NCBI GenBank assembly: GCA_038380795.1
Contig: CM076266.1
Span: 35,663,925 to 35,727,924 of the forward strand
DNA from: Pyrocephalus nanus
Taxonomy: Eukaryota > Chordata > Aves > Passeriformes > Tyrannidae
DNA: 64,000 bases
Direction of reading: 5' to 3'
Made by a program: the position numbers and the translations under genes. Each line of letters starts with the position of its first letter. Position 1 is the first letter of the stretch. Of this stretch, positions 23,701 to 35,530 are shown piece by piece. Under the pieces are notes generated by a model. The model was not told the origin of the DNA. It saw only the letters and a program-made list of their open reading frames with translations, and searched no databases.

Positions 23701-26700
23701 CATTTAGAGTTTATTTTGGATAAAAGCTAATGAAATACCAAACAGAATGCAAATGGATATTTTGCCCCTGTTAATGGTCAGGTGTAGATTTTCCAAAAGC
23801 ATTGAGTCATAACATGACCTGAAGTTTGTTGGAAATCGTTTGAAAATGCTTGGAAGAATCACATGTCACTGATACTGAACTGAACAGAGCAGAAATAAGA
23901 CAGCATCGTGGTGTTCTGTTTAAAAAACACCAACTTTTTTTTTCTGTACCATTTAGTTTGAGAGGCTTTTGGTTGTTTTGATGGGCTGGCAAATCATTAT
24001 TTTAGGTTTATTAAAGACCATTATTACCATACTGGTAATTAATCTAGCCATGTATGTGAAAAGTTCATGCTCTTGCTTAAAGTGACTTGCATTTAGTATT
24101 GCATCTATCTTAATACATGAATGTTTCACCTTAAATGTACTACAGTGTCAGTTTTTGTCTCAGTGGGTTTGATTTCTGCACTTCTAGTTGGCTAAGCTGT
24201 TTTTTTTTTTAAGTGTATCAAGATAGTGAGAATCTACCATTTACTTTTTGGGATGACTTGTTTCAGTGATTCATCTTTGCCACTATTTAAAAATAAGGCA
24301 TGCAATTACTGTTTGAATACATTTGAATGCATCTGTCTTTCACTGGTTCTTGTTATCTCATCTGAATTCTCTATCATATCAGACTGCCTTAAAACTTGAT
24401 GTGTCCCTTTGACACTGTGTTTTCACTCCTCTGCATGGTGGCAGTCCCTAGCATTTAAAGACAGATACAGATTTTTAAAATACGTAGTTTTAAAAGAACA
24501 TCAGCAGATCATAGATTTGCTGGGCTGACTACTCTAGGACTCTGGGATAAGTTTAACTAGTATGCTGATTTAAAATGTCTGTCTCAAAATTTTTTAACAT
24601 CTGATCTGGAACATCTGCTTAACAAATGAGTTGGAAAGAAAATCAATATAATGTGATAAGATTATACCATTTTGAATCTTTCCAACTATAGAATGAAAGT
24701 ATTTATTGACTATTTTTGATCCTTCTGTACGATTTTTAACACTTGTGCCACCTCTGTCAAGTCAAGAGCCTCTGCTGTTGTTGAGTGGTTGATACCACTC
24801 TTGGTGGTGTCGTAGGTGGATGTTTTATGTCTCTCAGATACACTCCATAATGGTAATTTATGTTGATGCTGATCCAACCTTCCATATTCTACCTTGTTGA
24901 TCCCACCTTTATTTTTTTTTAACTTACACTTCTTTTTAAAAAAAATCAGCCAAAACTGTCCTTTTTGTTAGCTATAGAATTGCCTCACCAAAGATAAAAG
25001 CACTCCTAAGGAAGTTTCCATTTTCATGTTTTTCTATCTAAGATTTTTCTTCCTGATTAATTTTGTTCATAACTCTTTTTAGCTTCTGAAATTTTGAAAA
25101 CTCGGGAATATGAGCATCTATGTGCCTTGTATGTTTACATAAATGTCAGTAATCTCTATCTGGCTATGTAATCTATCACGATCAGTAATTCTTAGACTAT
25201 GCCCTATTTCTGCCATAGTGACTTACTCATTTTAGCTGTTATAATGGAACATATTATAATTTCTCTTTATTGGTTATGGTGAATGCTGTTACAAAACTGT
25301 TGCTAATAATTTCTTAAAATGGATGTTTTTACTTGTTGGCAGCTTAAGATCCTGAGATATTAGTTTTCAGTATTAAAGACTTCAGTTTGACATTTTTCTT
25401 TTAGCAAATTAAAATATGGGCTTACGAAAAAAATCCTACTGTTCTATAGTTTGAGCTGCTGGTCTGTAACAGACCTCTACTGTCACCACCTTCTGAGTGA
25501 GCTGTTTTATTTAACCCGTAGACCCACGTACAGTCAGGATGCTTTGGTTCTGAATTATCAGGTAAGGAATGTCTGAATCACGTTTCTTGAAACCTGGATT
25601 GTACCTGCTTGATAATAAGTGTTATTTTTATTTAGTATGTGGCTTTAAATAAATGGGCTTTTGGGTTTTTCTTTTTTCTGTTGGCAAGAAGTATAGTTGT
25701 GTGATGTGCTTGGAGAGAAGACTTGAATTTGAGGAAGGTATGGAATTTGTTGAAAGTTTTAAAAAATACTTCTGGAACTGTAGAAGTGAATTTTTGGCAT
25801 TTAGACTTCACTCTGATGTTAATGAAATAATTGTACCTGGCATCAGATGAATTGCCATCCAGGCCATTGTTTGCCACTTAGCAGCCAACAGCAGATGTTT
25901 TAAAGGAACTTACAAAAAACGTCCCAGTTTTGGATTAACTGCCATACTGTGGAGCTCCTCAAATTCTAGTCAGTTTATAAGGGTTTACGATGCTGATCCT
26001 GGGTTTTGTTTCCCACAATAATTTTCTTGTTGGTATGTAATTTTATATAGGTAGGTGTTTTAATTATCCATTGTAATATGTAATTATTTTACAAATCTTA
26101 CAATGCCTTGTTAATAATCTACTTTCCCAGTGTAATGCTCATCACTTTTTTCTCAGTTGTTAAGAGTGGCTTAAAGCTCAGTAATTACTTGAGCAACACT
26201 GATGATTATTTCTTATCCGCTATTCTTTAGCTGTGTCAACAGCCAGTTTGATTTGCCAGCATGCTGGTCATTCACTTTAACTTCATTAATTTCACATGGT
26301 GTTGATGAAGATGATTCTCTTCTGGGTTCAGAGATTTTCTGTTAGCACTGGTGGATGTGACCAGGGGCTCCCGCATCTGATATGATGTGGATATGCACAC
26401 TCTATCCTCAGACATTTTTTTTCCTCCACCTGTTATTGTTCACAGTAAGGCAGCATTTATATCTGGCTGAAGATCCACCTGTGTTTCGCTATCGAAGCCT
26501 GACAAGTTGCAGAGTTGAAAACTGTTTTATTTTCTGATCGTGCCCAGTAGATTCTCTTTGAAAATTAATATTATTCTCTTACTAGTTTTTTTATCATCTC
26601 TGCTTCAAAAGTTCTTGTGGGTGTTGCCACTGACTTTTCAGATGTAAATTGGACCTCTTTTAAAAGTAGAGACTTGTTAAGCCTGGAGTGGTATGTTTCA

Positions 26701-27123
26701 TTTTTATTTTGTAATTGTGCTCATGTTGGCATGCTTGCTTACAGTATAAAGCCGATTGGGAGAATCCAGTGTCAAGTTGATACTTTGATTTCTCGTACCT
26801 TGTTATTAACTAAACTTTATCTGGAGCATTCGTGATTAGTGGTTAGTAGTTTTGTAGAGCCTTTCATCTATAAATGAAAATTACATTAATAATTTTCAGT
26901 GACAGGGAAGTGATTTACTCAACGCCAAACAACAACTTCTAGGGCAAACTTCAGTAAACCCGGATTTTATACTATCCCAGTACTGCTAATACAGGAGTGC
27001 ACTGTAAAATACTGAATAAATCTTGCAATTTAAATGCCTTGGTTAAATGGGAGAAATGAAGAGTACTTTAAACATGTTAAAATTAACTTGTAAAGTTAAA
27101 TGATAGAGAAGACATGATAGTGG
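20736..27123 (+). other. Inferred long first intron, no gene recognised
   Basis: T-rich on the + strand with long T runs (20,785..20,800; 20,857..20,866; about 23,935; 24,200; 24,912). Open frames are chance-sized. A poorly supported 40-base exon-like segment sits at 25,522..25,561 between TTTAACCCGTAG and GTAAGG. No transposon recognised before 27,124. Confidence 0.5.
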
Positions 27124-27597
27124 AGCTGCTGGAGCAAGTTCAGAGGAGGACCATGAAGAGGACACAGAGAGCTGGAGCATCTCTTCTGAAGACAAGCTGA
27201 GAGAGTTGGGGCTGTTCAGCCTGGAGAAGAGAAGGCTTCAGGGAGACCTTAGAGCCGCCTTCCAGGACCCAAAGAGGGCCTAAAAAAAGCTGGAGAGGGA
27301 GTTTTTACAAGGGCATGCAGTGAATAGGACAAGGGGTGATGGCTTCAGACTGCAATAGGGCAGCTTTAGATTAGATATTAGCAAGAAATTCTTTACTGTG
27401 AGGGTGGGGAGGCACTGGAACAGGTTGCCCAGAAGTTGTGGATGCTCCATTCGTGAAAGTATTCCCTGTTAGGCTGGATGGGGCCCTGAGCAACCTGGTT
27501 TAGTGAAAGGTGTCCATGCCCACAGTAGGAGGGATTGGAACAAGATGAACTCTAAGGTCCCTTCCAACCCAACCCAATTCTATGTTTCTGTGATACA
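27124..27597 (+). mobile_element. CR1 3' fragment
   Basis: Starts at the codons for the LLEQVQRR-like segment and continues through GAGAGAGTTGGGGCTGTTCA and the conserved [14 protein letters not shown] and WNRLP-like segments, then the 3' UTR ending TTCCAACCCAACCCAATTCT and a degenerate octamer tail. About 470 bases, severely 5'-truncated. The block around 27,250..27,330 differs from the copies at 9.7 and 34.4 kb, so it is a different CR1 subfamily. Confidence 0.93.
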
Positions 27598-30491
27598 AGA
27601 ACAGTACTAATGCTTATGGGACAAATGCAAGTAAATACTCTTCTCTTAATATATATCTGATAAGTTATTTTATAAGTGTGCTGGGAATGATAATGGGGTT
27701 ATTAATTTCTTTAGTGAGACAAGTGGCTCTCTGCTATATTCATGCTTGTTTTGCATGTCTTGCTTCCTATAAAACTTATCTATGCTCTCAGAATGGTGGC
27801 TTGGGCACCTGCAGCATATACAGCCTGCTATTTCTGTTGGCACCACATATTAAAAACGAAATGTAGGAGCCTTGCTTGTTTTTCAGTTATTCATGAGTCA
27901 GTAGCATAGTGTTTTGTCCTTTGGGCCTGACTAATTTTTAATTCACATCATTTACATGTAGGCCTATGTTGCTAATAAATATACACAGTTGGGTGAAAAG
28001 TTAATAAATTCAAATATGTAACTGGGCAGTTCTTTTAAATATATCTATTTATATGTGTATTTTTTTGTAGATTAAACCTGGTGCTGCTTGTGACAATTCC
28101 TTTTAAAGTTCATTATACCTCATAATCTTTATGTATAATGTGTTAAGCAGTCTAGGCTAATGGAACAAAGATATGAACTCCTTTGATTTTCATTGTCGAT
28201 TTCACATTTGTACATAAAACTTAACTGGTTGTTCCTGCCAGTTTTACTGCTTCCTGAAAATATGTAGCAGATAATATTGAAGATATTCTTTTATTTTCAA
28301 GCATGCAAAAACCTTGATTCCTGTGAGTTTAATTTTCGTGGCTGCATGAGAGAACTATGGGTAAGTGCAAGTAGAGGAAAGTACAACAAGCCGGAAGTTT
28401 CTGACTTCGTGTAATAAGAGGAAACTCATCTCCCAGTCAGTGGAAGGATTTCTTCTGAACACATCAGCAGTATATATTCATTGTTCATAAAACACATTTA
28501 AAGTGTTCAGTCAAAAGTTAGTGCCTTGAGAACTAAACCCAAAGGAATAAAAAAGCTATTGTGTTAGATTGCTGAATGTGTGCACTATAGTTAGGACTTG
28601 TTGAATATTTTTTCAAATGCGCTTTTCGAAAGTGGCAATCAGTTAAAATAAATGAGGATGTTTTATGAATGAGGGTAAACTTTACCCAGCTCTTATTTAT
28701 TATACTGCCCATGAGTCTTGATTTAAAGATTGCTTGATTCAGGTGCAGGATGACAGTTGAGGCTCAACTGCAAGTCAGGGGATTGGAAAGACGTGTAAGG
28801 GACAGATGGAATGAGCTATGTGTAGGGCAGAACGTACCTGCTGCATTTCCAGTTGATTGCCAGCTGCTTGTGGCCCCTTTCATACTATGCATTTTTCAAA
28901 ACTGTGTATGAGCCCAAGCTGTTTGCTGGTTGCTTTTGGTTCCCACATTTGGTCAGTGAAGTCATTTGCTGATTCGACACATCCTCAAGATAGTGTGTCA
29001 AACTTCAGTTTGCAGAGATGGAAATGCTGCCCAGTCTTTTGTCTCTTGTGACTTTTGTCTTGAGCCTTTAGTACGTTCTTTGGGGTGAAGTGCGAGGAAT
29101 TCTGTACTTGGAAAAAAAAGAAAGACTTGTACTGGACAGATACAAGTTAATATTAATTTTTAATAATTATATCTGATTATGATGTCATGCTGTCTTTACC
29201 CACAAATGCAGAATCCATTTATCACAAGGTTCAGTCCTTATGAAACTGGGGAGAAGCAAAGACCAGTAGCAGCCAGCAGCTACTGTCACTGGACATAGCT
29301 CCGCTTTGACATTTTGCACAACTGGGATGGATTGAAGTCCACATACAGAATGAACAAGTGGCACTATCAGCTGTTGCAAATCCCGCTGAGATGCTATGTT
29401 ACTTTAATAGCACTTCTGTGCACTCTAAAGCCTCGATGATTGGAGAAAGTCCTAGCTTGTTTTTAGTATGTTAAAGATTTTTATTCTGGTCTTTAGGGAT
29501 TTTTAGATAAACTGTCAAAATTCTTGTGTATTAGATGGAAAATATGTAGTTCTGCCTGTAAGTCAGTATTCAAGACTGACATATGCCAGGAATTAGAGCA
29601 TGCTGTTGCTGTTTCATAGCTGTTGAGGGAGACTAGATTTTTACATTAATTTACAGTAATAGTGTATGATCAGTCATGGTTATAATTTCCACTGTGAGTA
29701 ATTTTATCTGAGAAGAGGGCAAATGTGGGATGAGTGAACATCATTTTACTACTTGTAACAGCTTACCCAGATTGGGATAAAAGTATGTTGTTAGACTCAT
29801 GCTATAGTTTTTGTATATTGACTGGACTGCTTAATCTTGTAGAGCTGCTGTTAATTATCATTTAGTCCATAAGATGTTAGACACCTCCTAATACAGGTAG
29901 TCTTTTGCTAGTGTTTCAAGGTAGCTTTCAGTAATACTCAGGATAATATTTCATTTTCTGTTATGCATAGAAGCTTCAGACTCACCCTATCCTCTTCCAG
30001 AAGTAATGGATCAGTCTAGCTCAAGCCATAGGAGCTTGAGAAAGAGCAATGGCTGGATAGAAAGTGGATGACTAGCACTTAAACCAGTGGGTTTAAAAGG
30101 AAAGCTTTCAATATAAAGCTTATTAACATTGAATAGTCTTCCTTTTATTTTTTTTTTTATTTTTTTAAGCACTGATCATGTATTTTCGATCCCTCTTTCC
30201 TGTTTCTCTGCAGTCTTGCTCTGCCCTAATGCTTACAGCCCTAGACTTTCCTAAGCATGAAAGAAGCCAGCATACTTCTAAGAGTCCATCTTCTGGAAAA
30301 ATGGAATAAAATCAAAGCCAGCTACACAGAATGTGTGTCTTGAACGGGCCATTACTCATTTTTGTTTTGGTTTATTACAGTATGTGTCTCAATGTCTTGT
30401 TTGCCTGATTTTTGTGCATGTCAAGCTCTTCTGCTTCTGTGTTTTCAGGCCATGAGGAGGTCCAGTTGCAACAGAAATAATTGTAGGGTAG
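27598..30491 (+). other. Intronic sequence, no gene recognised
   Basis: AT-rich, T-skewed and without transposon ends or convincing exons. Open frames of 60 to 66 codons carry no recognisable motif. Confidence 0.5.
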
Positions 30492-30590
30492 TGTTGTGGT
30501 TAAACCACAGCAGGCAGCTAAGCACCACATAATTGCTCACTAGAAAACAAATGTGGGCTAGGAAGAATAATATAAGATACGGTACAGATA
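30492..30590 (-). mobile_element. Fragment of an avian endogenous-retrovirus LTR (U5 end)
   Basis: The segment TGTGGTTAAACCACAGCAGG followed by a GCTAAGCACCACA-like stretch is the end of the same LTR family seen at 51,153..51,741. Only about 55 bases align confidently; similarity then fades toward 30,590. A terminal scrap with no coding sequence. Confidence 0.6.
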
Positions 30591-33445
30591 CAGCATTAGA
30601 TATTGAAGCAGACTGTACTGGCTCACTGTATTTGTGGAAGTAATGGAACACATAGACTTCTACAGGGGCTTTTACTGAGGTTGTCTTCTTTTATTGTTAA
30701 ATGGTATGCAGTGAAAAAGATGTAAACAAAATAATGTAAAATTAGTATTGAGGGGCTTGGTCATTAAAGATGACTGTCTTTACAGTTATTGAAAACTTTT
30801 GCAACTAGGGAGATGAGCATTTTAGAGGCTGTGCGCTGCATGGATTGATTGGGAGGCAAGTTGAATCTCATGAGTGAGTGGGATAAATGAGAATTTTTAA
30901 TGTATAGGTAGGTTGACTCTTATTTGTATAGGTCTTATGGAAAACAACAAAAACATTTACTGAGTTTCCGATGAGATCTGAATATATTTGAAGATGAAGA
31001 GGAGCTGATGAAGATCACCTCCTCATTGTGAACCTGAGTGGTGGAAGTGGTGACAAAGATATATTTGATACTGAGAGGAAAATGTGGTCAAGGTTTTCTC
31101 ATTTTTCTCAAACATTCAATTTAATTCAGAAAGAAATACGTCTATAGTAGTACATTAAATTAAGCTGACACTTTCTGATGTGCTCAGTATACTATCTATA
31201 CTTTCCTGTCTTAAAAAAAAAAAGGACTCAAGTTGCCAGTAGGTCTCCAGATTGCTAATACTGTATTTCAGCTAATATTTTTTACTCACCCTGACTAGAC
31301 AACTCTTAAAATTTTTATTCAGGTTAACTTCAGAGTAAGTGAAGGTTGGGTAGCAGTTTCATTTTTTCAGTGAGAGAATTTATCTTTCAAAATCCTGAGT
31401 TGCACTTTGCAATGATTTCATCATTGAAAAGTATCCTGAACTGACAGCAATAGGTTAGCTGCTATTTCACTTGAGACTAATTCCTGTCTACAGTTAAGAA
31501 TTTTGCTTGGTGAAATGTTATGGCCATGCCAATTTTATACTTGTTCATTTTGCTTAGTTTTGAAGGAACTGAAACAAGTGTCAATTCCAGAATTCTGTTT
31601 TAATAGCTGGTCATGGGTTTGTCATGATTCATGATTCTGTTTATAGCATCCACTGGATAGTGACTTTTTGTGTAGTCCCTCCTGATATACTAATCTCTTT
31701 CCTATAACTTGACATATGTTTCTCTAGCTTCACAAATTAATGTTTCAAAGTATTTTTACTTTCATTTGACATTTGCCTTTTCTGAGGCTGAGGCCTCTGA
31801 ATCTGTTAGTTCCTCTCAAAGTCTGCCACCATTGTGATACAGTGACGCAGGTATATGACAGTAGAGTGAAATTAAAATGCAGATAGACTTTCTAATCACA
31901 TGTATATGTAAACAAATGAAAAACAGCTAAGTGATATCTGTCATCTTGCATGGGTGAAAAATAGAGGGAAAATGTCTTTCACACAGGACATTTGCTTTCA
32001 TACCTTACTCTCAGAGCTCTAGCTGTGCCATCTGACCTTTTTACAGTTTCTAAAGTGGACTGATTTAGAACAAGAGCTCAAAGTTCACCACCCTGCTTAC
32101 CCTTACTACCCTGGTCTCGGATCATCTGACTGCCTCGGACCTTTCCAGGCATTACTGCATCCATGGGCATGTATAAGTTACAGTAGTTTTTGAAAAACTC
32201 ATAATCTTATTAATACTATGATAAAAGAAGTAAAAAAGCAAACAAATAAACCCGCAAACTCCCCGTGTCCTAAGCTGACCTGGCCTCTCAAGGAGAACTG
32301 CTTTGTGACCTCTCTAATTGAAAAGGTCTGACATCAAGGCTGCCACTTGTTAGTTACCCATCTGCACCCTGATGGTGGTGCAGTGGCAGAGATCTTTCTG
32401 CTCTAGGTCTAGAGGGAATGACAGTGATGAGATGAAATTAAAGCTGGACTTTTGTTTCCCTCTGCCCATTTAAATCTTAATTTGAAATGCCCTTCTGCAG
32501 AAATGGGGCAAATTGTTGGTAACCATGAGGGGCTGCTCAGTATCTGCCCTGATGTACACATTGTGATCCCATCAAGTGACATTTGGCAGGAAATCTAAAA
32601 GGAAATGTCTGTCACCAAAAATAAGCAAATAATACCCAATACTGTGCTAGATGTGAATAGATATATCTGAATTTAGTCCCAGTCTGCTGGCTTGACGCAA
32701 TGGAAGTTTTAGACTGTACATGGCTTAGGAAAATGCCCTTGGTTTTGTTCATGTGGATGTCCCCTGATCATGTTCTGTCCAAAGCTGAATTCTCTTTTTG
32801 CTTTGAATTTAATTTTTTCTTTATACATCTGATCTTCACACTTTTTAGTGTTCAGTAAGGCCAGTTGATGATGTGTTGCTAAAAAAATCTTTTTTCATTC
32901 ATTAATTGAAATAGTCATACATATTGTCATGCATCTTTGATCATTCAGCTGTGGTGGATCTTATGTCATCCAGTCTGTCTTGGTTGTGACAGTTCATAAA
33001 ATGGGTTTCCAAGTACTACCTGTTCTCTTAATTCTCTATAAAACTAAAAAAAAAAAGGTGTTGGATTTTTCATTTACCTCTCTTTCATAAAGCCATAGTA
33101 GGTACTGGAAGATTTTTACTATTTAGTCAGTATAAGAAGTTCTGTGCATATGTATAAGCATTTTAAAATTCTAAATCAGATACGTAAACCTTATCTATAT
33201 GCATGCAATTATAAGTAAGTTATCTTTTTGCTTTCGATGAATCTTGATCCTAAGAAGGTGTCTGTAGAATTCTGACCAGAAAACCAGTGCTGTTTCTAGA
33301 ACACTATTGAAATGTACATACGTGGGGAAAATAAGCTGTTCTGTGGTAGTTTACCACATGGGCTTTCTTTCCCCATGGAAGCAGCTGGTATTTTGTACAG
33401 TCCTGTAGTTGGACTATGTTTACTACCAGCAAAAGATTTCTCAGG
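30591..33445 (+). other. Intronic sequence, no gene recognised
   Basis: Mostly AT-rich, with A runs at 31,213 and 33,046. The stretch 32,080..32,420 is more GC-rich and of unknown origin. An acceptor-like TTTCTCTGCAG lies just upstream at 30,213 with no matching donor. Confidence 0.45.
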
Positions 33446-33637
33446 TAGAGAGTGGTTGGACACTGGAACAGGCTCCCCAGGGAAGTGGTCACAGCACCAA
33501 GCCTGACAGAGTTCAAGAAACGTTTGCACAACCCTCTCAGGCGCATGGTGTGATTCTTGGGGTGTCCTGTGCAAGGCCAGGAGTAGGACTCAATGATCCT
33601 GATGGGTCCCTTCTAACTCAGCATATTCTGTGTTTCT
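33446..33637 (+). mobile_element. CR1 3' terminal fragment, about 190 bases
   Basis: Begins within the GAGTGGTTGGACACTGGAAC segment (end of ORF2) and runs through the ORF2 C terminus to the 3' UTR with CTCAATGATCCTGATGGGTC and a decayed octamer tail (TATTCTGTGTTTCT). Old and strongly truncated. Confidence 0.9.
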
Positions 33638-34357
33638 AAACTAAAGCCTACTTTTTAGACATTGCTAACCTTACTGACATAAAGACAGTGTTATGGCACC
33701 TGGTCTTGTATTACAGCTAACAAAATGGTTCATTCTTAGTTTTGGACTGTGGGAACACCACAAAGTTTTGAAATGCACATAGGTACAAGTAAATTAGACT
33801 TGCATTTACTAAGAACTTTTTATCTTATTATAGTTCTGTATTTCACTCACTTGATCAGATTTACAGTCAGTGAATTGAGAATTTTGTTCAAGGAATCTCT
33901 AGTTCAGCATATGGAATAAAGGAGGGTGAATGAATAACTAGGGTTTTGAATGGTGACCCAGACTAATAATTAAACACACACCTATCTTGGTAATCCTTGA
34001 ATGATGTAATCTTCACGTTATCTTGTCATGTGAATAGAAGATGGAGATGCAGCAGATTTTTTTTTTTTTCCTTTTTACGATCGTGTGAAATTGGTATTCC
34101 GAGTGTACCTCTTTTGATCCTGAATATAATCTCTCATAATAAAAAATGTAAATGTTGGTTACATTTTCTCAGTTGATATATTTTACATTAGTAAAAGTAC
34201 AGAAGATTGGTAAATACAGGGTATAAAAATTGTGTGGGCATTATTCTTGCTGTTTATGGTTGACTTGGCCTCAGATTTTGGATTTTAACTGATTTCAGTA
34301 GGTAAGCTATTATCTTTTTATAGTAAGTATTGTTTGCATTGTGTGTATAAATTTAAG
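33638..34357 (+). other. Spacer between two CR1 copies, no gene recognised
   Basis: AT-rich; a 13-base T run at 34,057..34,069. Nothing else seen. Confidence 0.5.
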
Positions 34358-35530
34358 GTAAAAAAGTGTGAATTTAAGGCACTAATCTTGAGTGCCGTCA
34401 CATGGCATGAACAGGATAACTGCATAATCAGACCCAGCCAGTGTGGGTTTATGAAAGGCAAGTCCTACTTGACCAACCTGATCTCTTCTTATGATAAGAT
34501 GACATGTTTAGTGGATGAGGGAGAGGCTAGATTTCAGTAAGGCCTTTGCCACCATTTCCCACAGCATTCTGTAGAAACTGTCTCCTCGTGGCTTGGACAG
34601 GCAGATGTTTTGCTGGGTAAAAAAAAGGCTGTCTGGCCAGGCCCACAGAGGGGTGGTGAATGGAGTATCTGGCTGGTGGCTTGTCACGAGTGGCATTCCC
34701 TGGGGCTCAGTACTGGGACCAGCCTGTTTTAATATCTCTATCAATGATATGGATGAGGGGATTGAGTATACCCTTGCTAAGTTTGCAGATGACACCAAGT
34801 TGGATGGGAGTTGATCTGCTGGAGGGTAGGAAAGCTCTGCAGAGGGATCTGGACAGGCTGGATCAGTGGACCAAAGTGAGCAGTATGAGGTTCAATAAGA
34901 TCAAATACCAGGTCTTGCACTTGGCTCACAACAACCCCATGCAGTGCTGCAGGGGAAAGAGTGACTGGAAAGTGGCTCTGAGGATGCTTGCTGGTCAGCT
35001 AAACATGAGCCAGCAGTGTGCCCAGGTGGCCAAGAAGGCCAGTGGCATCCTGGCTTGTATCGGCAATAGTGTGGCCAGCAGGACCAGGGCAGTGATTGTT
35101 CCCCTGTACTCAGCACTGGTGAGGCCGCACCTCAAATCCTGTGTTAAATTTTGAGCCCCTCACTACAGGAAAGATATTGAGGTGCTGGAGCGTGTCCAGA
35201 GGAGGGCAGCAGAGGTCGGTAATGGTCTGGAGCACAAGTCCTATGGGGAGCAGCTGAGGAATCTGGGATTGTTTAGCCTGGAGAAAAGAAGGCTCAGGGG
35301 AGCCTGATCTCTACAATTACTTGAAAGGAGGTTGTAGCAAGATGGGGGATGGTCTCTTCTCCAAGGTAACAAGTGACAGGACAAGAGGAAACACCTTCAA
35401 GTTGTGCCAGGGAGGGTTTAGATTGAATATTAGCAAAAATTTCTTCATCGAAAGTATTGGCAGTGTTAAGTTAATGGTTGGATTTGATGACCTTAGAGGT
35501 CTTTTGGAACTTAGGCAATTCTATTCTGTT
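34358..35530 (+). mobile_element. CR1 with partial reverse transcriptase, degenerate
   Basis: About 1.17 kb closely parallel to the 9.7 kb copy from the RPSQ(H/C)GF segment onward. Motif A survives as DFSKAFATISH (Asp-to-Ala change in the FDT triplet) after a small deletion near 34,525. The catalytic box KFADDTKLD is intact (about 34,780..34,806). [19 protein letters not shown] and the C-terminal repeats follow, and a deletion near 35,450 removes the ORF2 end. The tail at 35,500..35,530 is GGAACTTAGGCAATTCTATT. At least five frame breaks; inactive. Confidence 0.94.

Noticed and set aside
30195..30213. Acceptor-like TCCTGTTTCTCTGCAG
   Set aside because: No donor of reasonable quality within 300 bases downstream.
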